Assembly (NCBI RefSeq): GCF_034359465.1
Contig: NZ_CP110820.1
Span: 1,046,501 to 1,110,500, forward strand
Direction: 5' to 3'
DNA from: Candidatus Bandiella woodruffii
Lineage (GTDB): Bacteria; Pseudomonadota; Alphaproteobacteria; Rickettsiales; Midichloriaceae
DNA length: 64,000 bases
Within the stretch, counting starts at the first letter, position 1. Every line of letters begins with the position of its first letter. The translations under genes were made by a program, and so were the position numbers. Positions 9,020 through 18,477 of the stretch are shown piece by piece. Under the pieces are notes generated by a model that made no database searches, was not told the origin of the DNA, and saw nothing but the letters and a program-made list of their open reading frames with translations.

Positions 9020-9824
9020 GGGAGTGTTTTAAAAGGGATAGGAAAGAAGAAAAGAATGTGATATAAGGAGAGGGAAGGAAAAAAAAGAAAGGGAAAAATG
9101 GAGAAAATAGAATGTAAATATTGCAAAGGGAAAGGGGTATCAAAAAATGGATATGCAAGGAAAAAGCAGAGATACAAATGTAAGAGTTGTAATAAAAACT
9201 TTACAGAAGGAGATGGTAGGAAGAATTGGAAATATGGTAATAAAGAGAGGAGCATGGTGATAAAGATGTATCTAAATAACTGCGGAATTAGGAGGATAGC
9301 TCACATATTAAATATCCCGTTAAGTACAGTATTTTATTGGATCAAACAAGCAGGGAAAGTAGTAGATGAGATGGTGACGAATCAAAAGATAGAGGGAGAT
9401 AAGAGGCGTATAGAGATATTAGAGATGGATGAGCTATATACATACGTCAAAAAAAAGAGAATAAAACAAGAATATGGACTGCTGTCGATAGGGACAGATT
9501 CAAAACTGTTGCGTTTAAAGTAGGTTCAGGTGATAAAGAAAATTACGTAGATTTAGCTCGTGAGCTAGGAGAAAAATACCAAATTCGTTATATGTGTACA
9601 GATGGGTATGAGGTCTATTGTCATTATAAAATTGCTCAAATACATCTGCAGACAAAGTCTGAAACTTGTTTGGTTGAGAGCTTCAATTCCTCCTTAAGGG
9701 ATATGCTTGCTAGATTAAATCGCAAGACTAAACGCTTTAGCAAGTGTTCTGAAATGCTAAGATTATCCCTTGTTTTATTTTTTAACAAAGCTTTAGCTCT
9801 TTCTATCTATTTATGAACACTCCC
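9020..9824 (+). mobile_element. IS1A complete copy 2
   Basis: 805 bp with the same ends as the 7753 copy and nearly identical sequence (one visible Lys-to-Arg change in KRRIEIL). Flanks ATTATTTTT and TTAAAAAAA do not match, so at least one side has been rearranged since insertion. Confidence 0.92.
9098..9816 (+). CDS. IS1A transposase (-1 frameshift)
   Basis: Same organisation as the 7831-8549 copy: InsA-like frame to 9523, A8 slippery run, InsB-like frame to 9816. Both frames are intact. Confidence 0.85.
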
Positions 9825-9952
9825 TTAAAAAAATATATTAGAAGCTTTCGAAACTTCCAAATTAACTACTTATAAGCCATATAAACTGTATTTCCATTTA
9901 TATCAAATCGCAACAACCTTTTTCATTTTGACTTCCTGACCTATATCAGTTG

Positions 9953-10027
9953 TGGTGCCGAAGGGGAGAATTGAACTCCCGACCTACTGATTACGAATCA
10001 GTTGCACTACCTCTGTGCTACTTCGGC
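9953..10027 (-). tRNA. tRNA-Thr (anticodon CGT)
   Basis: Reverse strand folds as a 75-nt cloverleaf: acceptor GCCGAAG/CTTCGGC, anticodon stem ACTGA/TCAGT around the loop TTCGTAA (anticodon CGT, reading ACG), T-arm with GTTCAATTC, discriminator A and encoded CCA at the 3' end (9953-9955). Confidence 0.95.
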
Positions 10028-10130
10028 TCATAATACAAGTACCTTGAGAGCTCTTTCAAAACTTTACTAGGATCAAATACATTCCAACCAATTACAGCTT
10101 AAGTTTGGCGCACGATTGTTGTGAATGCGC

Positions 10131-10451
10131 CTATGAATTATGGCTTTCAATCCAATCTAAAATCGCCGCTTTTGGAGAAGAGCCAACTTTTGTATCTATG
10201 TGTTTACCGTTCTTAAACAGCATTAACGTAGGGATACTTCTAATCCCGAATTTCGAAGGAGTTTCTGGATTTTCATCTATATCCATCTTCATCACTTTCA
10301 CTTTATCATCCAACTCTTGTGCTACCGCATCTATAATTGGAGATAATTGCTTGCATGGTCCACACCATTCTGCCCAAAAGTCTACCAACACTGTTCCAGC
10401 ATATCTTTCCACTTCTGCTGCAAAGGTTTTATCTGATACTGACAGAGTCAT
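10131..10451 (-). CDS. trxA: Thioredoxin
   Basis: Cytoplasmic disulfide reductase of 106 residues. Active site [10 protein letters not shown] with Cys30 and Cys33; conserved Asp near VLVDFWA, cis-Pro in [13 protein letters not shown], and the C-terminal helix KAAILDWI. Length and start match canonical thioredoxin. Divergent from infA; the 131-bp gap should hold both promoters. Confidence 0.96.
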   Translation of the reverse strand: MTLSVSDKTFAAEVERYAGTVLVDFWAEWCGPCKQLSPIIDAVAQELDDKVKVMKMDIDENPETPSKFGIRSIPTLMLFKNGKHIDTKVGSSPKAAILDWIESHNS

Positions 10452-10582
10452 TTTACCTTATTCTGATCATGTTTTACATAGTGACAAATGCTATAAAAAG
10501 TTCCATTGAAAGTCAATATATACTTGAAATAATTATAATTAAGACTATAAGTAGTAACTCAATACAGAATTTTATATATTTA

Positions 10583-10798
10583 ATGGCAAAAGACGACATA
10601 GTGGAAATGAAGGGGAAAATAATAGAGTTATTGCCCAATGCCACTTTTAGAGTTGAACTGGAAAATGGACATCAAATCATAGCTTATACTTCAGGTAAAA
10701 TGAGAAAAAATAGAATCAGAGTACTGGCAGGTGATGTGGTTACGATAGAAATGACACCATACGACTTGACCAAAGGAAGAGTTAGCCATAGGCATTAA
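10583..10798 (+). CDS. infA: Translation initiation factor IF-1
   Basis: 71 residues, one OB fold, binds the ribosomal A site during initiation. The start ATG at 10583 gives [11 protein letters not shown]; a longer open frame upstream is not part of the family. Core motifs: [32 protein letters not shown] and the ending TKGRVSHRH. The stop is 4 bp before maf, a pairing also seen in other Rickettsiales and alphaproteobacteria, so one transcript is likely. Confidence 0.97.
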   Translation: MAKDDIVEMKGKIIELLPNATFRVELENGHQIIAYTSGKMRKNRIRVLAGDVVTIEMTPYDLTKGRVSHRH

Positions 10799-10802
10799 TG
10801 GC

Positions 10803-11399
10803 ATGAACAGGTTGGTATTAGCGTCGTCGTCCCCTAGAAGAAGAATTTTACTTGAAAGTATTGGTTATCGTCCAGATATAATCATTTCGCCAGATATAGA
10901 TGAAAGCCCTAACAAAAAGGAATTGCCCTGTAAACTTGCGCAAAGACTGGCTTCAGAAAAAGCATCAATAGTAGCAAAAAACTACCCCACTGATATAGTA
11001 TTAGCAGCTGACACTATAGTTGCAAGGGGCAGAATGGTTATCCCAAAGCCGCAAGATGAGAAGCAAGCTCATTTATTTTTAAAGCTACTATCAGGCAGAA
11101 GACATACGGTATATACCGGCATATGCGTTACTAAAGGAGAAAAAATTGTCTGTAAAGTGGTACAAACCAAATTAAAATTCAAGTTGCTTACAGAAAATGA
11201 AATTCGGTACTTATTAGATTCAAACGAATGGAAAGATAAATCGGGAGGATATGCGTTGCAAGGCGTTGCAGGAGCTTATATTACTTGGATTAATGGTCAT
11301 CCAAGTAACGTCATAGGTTTACCGGTACATGAAACATATAAAATTTTATCCGGTCTTGGACTGAAGCAAAAGACTTTGATGGACCAATCTAGGGATTGA
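10803..11399 (+). CDS. maf: Maf-like nucleoside triphosphate pyrophosphatase
   Basis: 198 residues. Predicted to hydrolyse dTTP/UTP or modified nucleotides to monophosphates, a house-cleaning role. Family signatures: LASSSPRRRILLESIG at the N-terminus (phosphate-binding loop), SEKA, VLAADTIVA with the catalytic Asp, SGRRHTVYTGI, and the C-terminal DKSGGYALQGVAGAYI plus NVIGLPV. Which nucleotide is preferred (YhdE versus YceF type) cannot be decided with confidence. Directly follows infA. Confidence 0.93.
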   Translation: MNRLVLASSSPRRRILLESIGYRPDIIISPDIDESPNKKELPCKLAQRLASEKASIVAKNYPTDIVLAADTIVARGRMVIPKPQDEKQAHLFLKLLSGRRHTVYTGICVTKGEKIVCKVVQTKLKFKLLTENEIRYLLDSNEWKDKSGGYALQGVAGAYITWINGHPSNVIGLPVHETYKILSGLGLKQKTLMDQSRD

Positions 11400-11507
11400 T
11401 AACTTTGCAAAAGCCATTATTTCAAATGTTACATACACGCTTCCTTGAAGTAATTAAAAAAAACTGTATTTATATATCCATTACTTTATAACGGTCGGTT
11501 AATTTTA

Positions 11508-13106
11508 ATGATTCTATGTGAAAATGTTTCCATGCATTATGGGGGCAAAAAATTGTTCAGCGACGTCAACCTTACACTAAAGCCAAAAAATCAATACGGG
11601 TTGGTTGGCGCAAATGGTTCGGGCAAATCCACATTTATCAAACTAATACAAAAAGAAGAGGATGTTACTTCTGGCAACATCACAGTTAACAACTCACTTA
11701 GGATCAGTGCTTTAAAGCAAGACCAATTTAAGTATGAGAATGACAGGGTAATAGATGTTGTGATCCAAGGAAATACCCAGTTGTGGAACGCAATGCAAGA
11801 GCAAAATACTCTTAGTATCAAGAGTAACTTTACTGATGAAGACGGCTATAGAATTGCAGAGTTAGAATCTGTGATACATGAAAACGATGGATATAGGGCA
11901 GAGTCAAACGCTAAAATCATATTACAAGGGTTGGGGATTGACAAGGAAAACGTAACGCAACCGCTAAAAAAGCTATCGGGGGGGTATAAAATCAGAGTCT
12001 TGCTCGCCCAGTGCCTTTTTGGCAATCCTGACATATTATTGCTAGATGAACCAACAAACCACTTAGATATACTCTCCACACAATGGTTGGAAAATTTTTT
12101 AAAAAGAAGTTTCAAGGGAGTTTTGATATTAATATCCCATGACCATGATTTTCTTAATTCCACCTGTAACCATATACTGGATGTAGATTATGGCACAATC
12201 ACATCTTACGTTGGTGATTACGACCATTTTATCAGAGAAAAGCAAGCAACATTAGAGCAAAAAGAAGATGAAAAAGATGCAATTGAAAGAAAAATTGCAA
12301 AAGACCGTGCTTTTATAGATAAATTCAGAGCGTCAACGCGTTCCAAACAAGCAATTTCAAGGGAAAAAAGAATTGAAAAAATAGATATACCAGAAATTGC
12401 ACGCACTACAAGAGTAGCACCCAATTTTTTCTTCAAACAAGAGAAAAAATCTGGGCAGGAAGTTTTACAAATTCTAGAACTTTCCCAATCGTTTAAAGAT
12501 GTTAAATTATTTCAAAATTTATCATTCAGAGTAAGTCTGGGGGAGAAAATTGGTGTTTTAGGAATCAATGGTATTGGAAAATCCACCCTGCTTAAAACTG
12601 TTCTTGGGCTTATTAAGCCTGCCAACGGCAGTATTAAATGGGGATTTAACACTGATATTGCCTATTTTTCACAAGATCATCATGACTTAATTCAGGGCAG
12701 TATGTCTGCAGTAAATTGGCTTATGGAGATCACTGGTAAATCAGATATTGGACTTGTGAGGGGAGCCCTGGGCAGAATGTTGCTCACGCAAGATCAAGCT
12801 GACAAGCCAGTCAACGTATTGAGCGGTGGGGAAGCTGCAAGGCTATTATTTGCAAAAATTATGTTGGAAAAACCAAACGTTATAGTACTAGATGAACCAA
12901 CAAACCACTTAGATTTAGAAAGCAGGACTGCCCTTGCAAAAGCGTTAAAAGCTTTCGAAGGAACAGTAATATTCGTAAGCCATGATAGGCACTTTATATC
13001 TACAATTGCAAATAGAATTATATTTTTATACAAAGGCAATACCATAGATTTTGATGATGGCTATGATGAATTTAAAAAGAAATACAGCAAGTTTTTTACT
13101 ACCTGA
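11508..13106 (+). CDS. ybiT: ABC-F family ATPase, YbiT-like
   Basis: 532 residues, two ABC cassettes and no membrane segment: a ribosome-associated ABC-F translation factor. Cassette 1: Walker A GANGSGKSTF, signature KKLSGGYKIRV, Walker B DILLLDEPTNHLD. The linker (about residues 240-310) is a charged helical pair (P-site tRNA interaction motif region; EQKEDEKDAIERKIAKDRAF). Cassette 2: Walker A GINGIGKSTL, signature NVLSGGEAARL, Walker B VIVLDEPTNHLD. N-terminal pattern (MHYGGKKLF, YGLVGANGSGKST, ALKQDQF) and length fit E. coli YbiT better than EttA or Uup. Followed at 13146 by IS1B. Confidence 0.9.
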   Translation: MILCENVSMHYGGKKLFSDVNLTLKPKNQYGLVGANGSGKSTFIKLIQKEEDVTSGNITVNNSLRISALKQDQFKYENDRVIDVVIQGNTQLWNAMQEQNTLSIKSNFTDEDGYRIAELESVIHENDGYRAESNAKIILQGLGIDKENVTQPLKKLSGGYKIRVLLAQCLFGNPDILLLDEPTNHLDILSTQWLENFLKRSFKGVLILISHDHDFLNSTCNHILDVDYGTITSYVGDYDHFIREKQATLEQKEDEKDAIERKIAKDRAFIDKFRASTRSKQAISREKRIEKIDIPEIARTTRVAPNFFFKQEKKSGQEVLQILELSQSFKDVKLFQNLSFRVSLGEKIGVLGINGIGKSTLLKTVLGLIKPANGSIKWGFNTDIAYFSQDHHDLIQGSMSAVNWLMEITGKSDIGLVRGALGRMLLTQDQADKPVNVLSGGEAARLLFAKIMLEKPNVIVLDEPTNHLDLESRTALAKALKAFEGTVIFVSHDRHFISTIANRIIFLYKGNTIDFDDGYDEFKKKYSKFFTT

Positions 13107-13145
13107 CTTAGGACGTTGTATACCACCAAATCCATACCATTTTAT

Positions 13146-13932
13146 GGGAGTGTTGCCATAAGATAGATAAGATGCTAAAATGAATATAGCGAGCAACAAA
13201 GAAAATAGAAATATGAATACAGAGTGTAAAAAATGCAGTAGCAGTAAATACGTTAAGAATGGTAATATTAGGGGTATGCAAAGGTATAAATGCAAAGAGT
13301 GTGGATGTAATTTTACAAACACTAAATTAAGAGGCTGTTCGCCAGAGATGAAGGCTCTGGCAGTGTTATTGTACAGCATGGGGAAAAGTAGCTTTAGATG
13401 GCTAGGGAAATTATTTAAAGTAGCTCATACTAGCGTATATAAGTGGATAATACTGTATGCTAAAAAGATACCAAGACCAACAGTGCCGGAAGAATTGAGA
13501 GAAGTTGAAATAGATGAGATGTGGCATTTTGTAGATTCAAAAAAAACAAATTATGGATATGGAAAGCCTATAGTAGGGAGCTCAAGAGAGTTGTTGCCTG
13601 GGTGGTTGGTAAGCGTAACGTTACAACCTTTAGAAAATTGTGGAAAATCATAAGTAGAGATAATTGCACTTATTACACAGACGCTTGGTCTGTTTATTCA
13701 GAGGTTATACCTCGCCATCAACATGTTGTTGGCAAACAACATACACTCTCAATTGAGTCCAATAACTCAAACACAAGGCACAGAATTGCAAGAATGACCA
13801 GAAAAACAAAGGTAGTTTCAAAATCTGAAGAAGTTGTCGATCTTACGATTAAGCTCTGGGTACATTTTGAGGATAACAATAATTTCCTAAGTGAGCAGGG
13901 CAATTTTATATCTATCTTTGGCTAACACTCTG
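13146..13932 (+). mobile_element. IS1B complete copy (787 bp)
   Basis: Ends GGGAGTGTTGCC (13146) and GGCTAACACTCTG (13932). The A-run has eight A, the arrangement expected for frameshift expression. No target duplication, because the right end runs directly into an inverted IS1B fragment. Confidence 0.92.
13180..13925 (+). CDS. IS1B transposase (InsA/InsB type, -1 frameshift)
   Basis: InsA-like frame 13180-13653 with two CxxC pairs (CKKC, CKEC) and helix-turn-helix, InsB-like frame to 13925 (VVAWVVGKRNVTTFRKLW, YYTDAWSVYSE, RMTRKTKVVSKS). Frames join at A8 in the DSKK region. It looks complete. Confidence 0.85.
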
Positions 13933-14081
13933 TGCATTTATACCTTTGCATACCCCTAATATTACCATTCTTAACGTATTTACTGCTACTGCATTTTTTA
14001 CACTCTGTATTCATATTTCTATTTTCTTTGTTGCTCGCTATATTCATTTTAGCATCTTATCTATCTTATGGCAACACTCCC
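13930..14081 (-). mobile_element. IS1B left-end fragment, inverted and abutting the complete IS1B
   Basis: Reverse-strand match to the first roughly 150 bp of IS1B, ending in GGCAACACTCCC at 14081. The join shares the short word ACTCT between the right end of the complete copy and the interior of the fragment, suggesting a microhomology or aberrant one-ended event. Confidence 0.85.
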
Positions 14082-14120
14082 CATCAAATTATAGAATTAT
14101 CAAAATTTTCGTGCGGCAAA

Positions 14121-15706
14121 CTATAACTTTTTTTTCAGATCGCACAAAATTTCATGTGCTTTAAGTAGCGTGGTGCTATTCATATCCACATGCTTAAGCA
14201 TCTCTACTATTTCAGACTCTTTAGAAGCTGTTGAATTTGTATTCGCAGTGTATTGCATTTCTTTTTGCACATCAAGTGTTACGGCATTTTCAAATCTACT
14301 CAATATATTTTGAGCAATTTTTATCACCTCAGTTGGCAAACCAGCTAATTGTGCAACATGCACCCCATAAGAACTATCAGCAACGCCCCTTCTTATCTTG
14401 TGCATAAAGATTATTTCATTGTTCCACTCTTTAATCTCCATAGTATAAGTGGCAATATTTTTTAAGTGCTTTTTTAGTTGGACCAGTTCATGATAATGTG
14501 TTGCGAACAACGTTCTGCAATTAGTTTTGTTGTGTATGTACTCAAGCACCGCCCACGCAATTGCTATGCCATCGTGTGTGGAAGTTCCTCTGCCAATTTC
14601 ATCTAATATAACAAATGACTTTTGGGTGGCATTATTTAAGATATATGCAGTTTCTAACATTTCCACCATAAACGTGGATTCTCCTTTCGCAAGATTATCA
14701 GCTGCACCTATTCGGCTAAACATCTTGTCTACCACACCTAAATTCACCTTGGTTGCTGGCACATAACTTCCCATTTGTGCTAATATACAAATCAAAGCGT
14801 TCTGTCTTAAAAAAGTGCTTTTACCAGCCATATTTGGACCGGTTATCAGCCAAATCTTCTCCTGCTCATTGATGTTAGATGAGTTGGGGATGAAGTTATC
14901 TTTTTGGTAATTTTCCACTACAGGGTGCCTTCCCCCTTCAATTTCAAATGAATCACCGTCATGGACTTGGGGTTTGGCATAGTTTTTCTCATGTGCTAAT
15001 TCTGCAAGTGAGCTGTAAAGATCCAGATTCGCAATACTTGTTACCACCAAGTTAATCTCATCAAAATGGGCTTTCACTTGCTCACATAGCTTCTCAAATA
15101 TATGCTTCTCCAAGCTTTCTATTTTATTATCACAATTCAACAGCACGTCTTCCAAGTGCTTTAACTCATCCGTAAAATATCTTACAACATTACCCAAGGT
15201 TTGCTTATGCACAAAAAAATCTTGCTCCATTTTGCTGGCATTCATGCTTGTAACTTCAACAAAGTAACCAAATATGTTGTTTTTTACGATTTTTAGATTT
15301 GCCACCCCGGTTTTCTCTCTATATTTATCCCGCATATCAGAAATTTTTTGATGCGAATTGTCCTTAATGTCATATAATTCATCAAGTTGCTTGTTATATC
15401 CAACTCTAATAGGCCTTGTTACATCTTCTTCAGATTGTTTTAACGCTTCCTCCAGTTGATCAACCAATTGGGAATATCCAAATATCTGCGATATTATTGC
15501 ATTGATTCCGTCCGTCAGTTTGCTGTGTTTAATCCTGAACAACTCGCTTATCATACTGGCTATTTTGAGTCCATCCTTGATAGTGTTTAAATTTTTAAAG
15601 GTAGCTTTGTTGATGAATATTTTTGCTAAAGCTCTTTGGATATCGGGGAAATAAGCTAGATACTTCCTTAGATCGTCCCCCAATTCTTTCGCATAATAAA
15701 AAAAAT
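14121..15706 (-). pseudogene. mutS: DNA mismatch repair protein MutS, 5'-truncated
   Basis: About 528 native residues of a protein normally near 850-900. Present: lever/clamp region (from YYAKELGDDLRKYLAYF), clamp (EKTGVANLKIVKNN), and the complete ATPase domain with Walker A ITGPNMAGKSTFLRQ, Walker B VILDEIGRGTSTHDG and FATHYHEL. Missing: roughly the first 330-340 residues, that is the mismatch-binding domain with the Phe-X-Glu wedge and the connector domain. The frame stays open into the neighbouring MITE, whose ATGCGACAG (15719) gives a new start, but a protein without the mismatch reader should not repair. I see no N-terminal mutS piece elsewhere here. Loss would predict a raised mutation rate, fitting the many single-base IS differences. 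Confidence 0.9.
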
Positions 15707-15835
15707 GGTTCTGTCGCATCTGTTAATTTTTGAAATAAAAAGTAAAAATTAAGAATTTTTAACTCCCGATTTTCCGCACTTTGAAATTTTCACTTTTCAC
15801 TTTTTGCACTGAATTTTCACAGATGCGACAGAACC
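15707..15835. mobile_element. 129-bp MITE, copy 1
   Basis: Bounded by perfect 17-bp inverted repeats GGTTCTGTCGCATCTGT. Same length and sequence as 47908-48036; 48240-48368 is the inverted version. No coding capacity, AT-rich core. No target duplication: mutS lies on one side, an IS1A fragment on the other. The terminal sequence resembles ends of some IS6-family elements outside this window (general knowledge), so it may be mobilised in trans. Confidence 0.85.
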
Positions 15836-16521
15836 AGCATATCCCTTAAGGAGGAATTGAAGCTCTCAACCAAACAAGTTTCAGACTTTGTCTGCAGATG
15901 TATTTGAGCAATTTTATAATGACAATAGACCTCATACCCATCTGTACGCATATAACGAATTTGGTATTTTTCTTCTAGCTCACGAGCTAAATCTACGTAA
16001 TTTTCTTTATCACCTGAACCTACTTTAAACGCAACAGTTTTGAATCTGTCCCTATCGACAGCAGTCCATATTCTTGTTTTATTCTCTTTTTTTGACGTAT
16101 GTATATAGCTCATCCATCTCTAATATCTCTATACGCTTCTTATCTCCCTCTATCTTTTGATTCGTCACCATCTCATCTACTACTTTCCCTGCTTGTTTGA
16201 TCCAATAAAATACTGTACTTAACGGATATTTAATATGTGAGCTATCCTCCTAATTCCGCAGTTATTTAGATACATCTTTATCACCATGCTCCTCTCTTTA
16301 TTACCATATTTCCAATTCTTCCTACCATCTCCTTCTGTAAAGTTTTTATTACAACTCTTACATTTGTATCTCTGCTTTTTCCTTGCATATCCATTTTTTG
16401 ATACCTCTTTCCCTTTGCAATATTTACATTCTATTTTCTCCATTTTTCCCTTTCTTTTTTTTCCTTCCCTCTCCTTATATCACATTCTTTTCTTCTTTCC
16501 TATCCTTTTTAAAACACTCCC
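15836..16521 (-). mobile_element. IS1A fragment (lacks right end)
   Basis: Reverse-strand IS1A from an internal point near the codons for SSLRDM to the left terminus at 16521. The InsB frame is open from 15817 to 16113 (KENKTRIWTAVDRD), showing the true post-frameshift reading. A one-base deletion near 16224 (ACGGAT for ACGGGAT) breaks the InsA frame. Confidence 0.88.
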
Positions 16522-16599
16522 AAAATTCAGCTTCTTTCCTTGCCGCAATTCAGATTAGATGTTTATCTCTTTGGCTTAAAATCTCATGACGACATTATC
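16522..16599 (+). mobile_element. IS5D right-end fragment
   Basis: The last 78 bp of IS5D, ending CATGACGACATTATC at 16599, followed by TA. By the IS6 inversion evidence this fragment originally lay immediately 5' of virB2. Confidence 0.88.
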
Positions 16600-16617
16600 T
16601 AACAATTACAATAACGA

Positions 16618-17470
16618 GGCACCGTCAAGTTAAAAAAGTTGAGGTGCAAAAGGTATTGAGAGAAGAGGGAAAAAATAGTAAATTGGAGCAAAATAAAAAA
16701 TAATAGAAAAACAATGGAAGAAAGAGCGAGCAGATACAGATATCCAATGGTGATAATAGGACATGCAGTTTGGTTGTACCACAGATTTAATTTGAGTTAT
16801 AGAGACGTAGCAGAAGAGTTGTTATAAAGGGGTATAGAAGTAAGCCATGAAACGATAAGAGCATGGTGTATTAAATTTGGAAAAAGGTTTTTAGATATAA
16901 TCAAGAAGAAGTAGAGGAAAGCAAAGGATAAATGGCATTTGGATGAGATGAGCATTAAAATTAACGGTAAATATTTTATTTTGTGGAGAGCTGTAGATGA
17001 AGATGGATATGAGATAGATGTCTTCCTACAGACCAGACGTAATAAAAAGTCTGCGATAAGGTTTTTATCAAGATTATTACAATCAAATCCAGTACCCAGA
17101 GTAATCGTGACAGATAAATTAAAAAGCTATACCAAACCTATAAAAGAAATGTGCCCTAAAACAGAGCATAGGCGCCATAAAGGATTAAATAATAGGGTTG
17201 AAAATGCACACCAACCAACACGCAGGAAAGAGAAATGCCTAATAAAATTCAAATCTCCTTCTGGGGTACAGCAAACTCTTTCTTTGATGGGAAAAATAAG
17301 GAACATATTTTCAGTAGATGTGGGCAGGTATATTAACAGTTCTAGCAAGCAAAAAGAAATGTTTTTTGAAGCTAAATCTATTTGGGATCACGCCGCTCAA
17401 TCCATAGCTGCTGCATAATTTTCAAAAAGATGCTCTGTCACGCCCTTACCTCCATTAACTTGACGGTGCC
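16618..17470 (+). mobile_element. IS6-family element, copy a (853 bp)
   Basis: Perfect 16-bp terminal repeats GGCACCGTCAAGTTAA. Left flank AATAACGA (16610-16617) reappears as its reverse complement at 18798-18805 beside copy b, not on the right side of this copy. This is the mark of an inversion between the two. Confidence 0.92.
16714..17418 (+). pseudogene. IS6 transposase with two in-frame stops
   Basis: The frame starting at MEERASRYRYP runs through a TAA after AEELL (about codon 38) and a TAG after IIKKK (about codon 67), then stays open. DDE residues are visible after the stops: Asp in KWHLDEMSI, Asp in VIVTDKLKS, Glu in NNRVENAHQP. The N-terminal DNA-binding part is thus separated from the catalytic part. 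All four copies share the TAA. Confidence 0.85.
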
Positions 17471-17547
17471 CTGGGTACATTTTGAGGATAACAATAATTT
17501 CCTAAGTGAGCAGGGCAATTTTATATCTATTTTTGGCTAACACTCTG
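17471..17547 (+). mobile_element. IS1B right-end fragment
   Basis: The last 77 bp of IS1B (GGGTACATTTTGAGG to GGCTAACACTCTG), joined directly to the IS6 end. Confidence 0.85.
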
Positions 17548-17548
17548 C

Positions 17549-17703
17549 TCGAGTAAATCAAGTGTTGGCAAATTTATAGACGACAGAGAACTTGGAAAAG
17601 AGCGAGGAATACAAGCGATGAGCATGATCGGCGTACAAAAGTACGTGACGAAATGCGAAGTCCGAAGTGTTTTGACGCCAATTTTTCAAGTTATCGGAGT
17701 ATG
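17549..17703 (+). repeat. 3'-end dispersed repeat, copy R1
   Basis: Full-length member of the dispersed family: GTAAATCAAG...TTGGCAAATTTATAGACGAC, then GAACTTGGAAAAGAGC, GAGCATGA, a palindromic centre (here GGCGTACAAAAGTACG), GAAATGCGAAGTCCGAAGT and TCAAGTTATCGGAGTAT. It lies 20 bp past the stop of the methyltransferase gene. Confidence 0.85.
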
Positions 17704-17722
17704 GGTGTTATATGTGTTATAA

Positions 17723-18415
17723 CTAGGCTAGGCTATGCATTATTATAAATTCAAATGTAGCGGGGATTCTTTTGTCATCTCCATAAAACTTCAAGTATAA
17801 CTCTTCCGCTTTTGGAAAATAGTCTTTCCCAGCGTAGCCATTATATCTATCCGTTAAATAATTGAATTGCCCAGCTTTCTTAATATCTGTAATCAGAGAT
17901 TCTATTCCGTCGTAATATAAAGTGACTTTTTCAACGCTAATGATAGAATTCTTATATTCAGCTCTTTGTAGCAGAGAAGGTATGACTTCTGGTTTTATCA
18001 TCGGCATGATTCTTGGATAAATCTTGCCAAATTTCAGCATATCAACCTCGATCAAACACCTCTTTAGTTCTGTTAACGTTTCTCCCCCCAAAATTATCGC
18101 TAAGAATGATCCATCATTGGTTAAATACTTTTTATACTGAATTAAAGAACCTATAATATCATTGCTATAGTGTAGAGAAAGGAGGCTGACTATGTTATTA
18201 TATTTTTGCGTAAGTACTATATGGTCTTCATCATAATCTGAGGGAGAACAATAATTTATGGTTTTATTGGTAATCCAGGTTCGAACATCGCTTGATACTG
18301 GTGAATAAAACAATATTCCCCCATCATCAGCCCCATTGCACAAAAAAAGTGTTAGATAATCAAGTAAGATATCTTTAAAAGCGGTAAGAAAAGAGCCTAG
18401 ACTTTCCTGGGACAA
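17723..18415 (-). CDS. BioC/NDUFAF5-like SAM-dependent methyltransferase, atypical N-terminus
   Basis: 230 residues from a TTG at 18415; no ATG start is available before an in-frame stop. The C-terminal two-thirds match the alphaproteobacterial methyltransferase family related to NDUFAF5 and BioC: NNIVSLLSLHYSNDIIGSLI, FLAIILGGETLTELKRCLIE, RIMPMIKPEVIPSLLQRAEY and VTLYYDGIESLITDIKKAGQ. In this family such residues surround a Rossmann fold used for O- or C-methylation or, in NDUFAF5, arginine hydroxylation. The expected glycine-rich SAM motif is weak here (CNGADDGGILFY), and the usual DRxxxRxxRDRA N-terminus is not seen, so the gene may be degraded or 5'-truncated. Lies 62 bp downstream of virB2 on the same strand. 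Confidence 0.65.
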   Translation of the reverse strand: MSQESLGSFLTAFKDILLDYLTLFLCNGADDGGILFYSPVSSDVRTWITNKTINYCSPSDYDEDHIVLTQKYNNIVSLLSLHYSNDIIGSLIQYKKYLTNDGSFLAIILGGETLTELKRCLIEVDMLKFGKIYPRIMPMIKPEVIPSLLQRAEYKNSIISVEKVTLYYDGIESLITDIKKAGQFNYLTDRYNGYAGKDYFPKAEELYLKFYGDDKRIPATFEFIIMHSLA

Positions 18416-18477
18416 TCTGGGCTCAAACTTTATGTTTTTTGTAAATAATTGTTTTATATTTTACCTTTGTTTTACTG

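Noticed and set aside
10337-10582. 82-codon upstream extension of infA
   Set aside because: IF-1 is about 72 residues and the ATG at 10583 matches the canonical start; the extension overlaps trxA and its promoter region.
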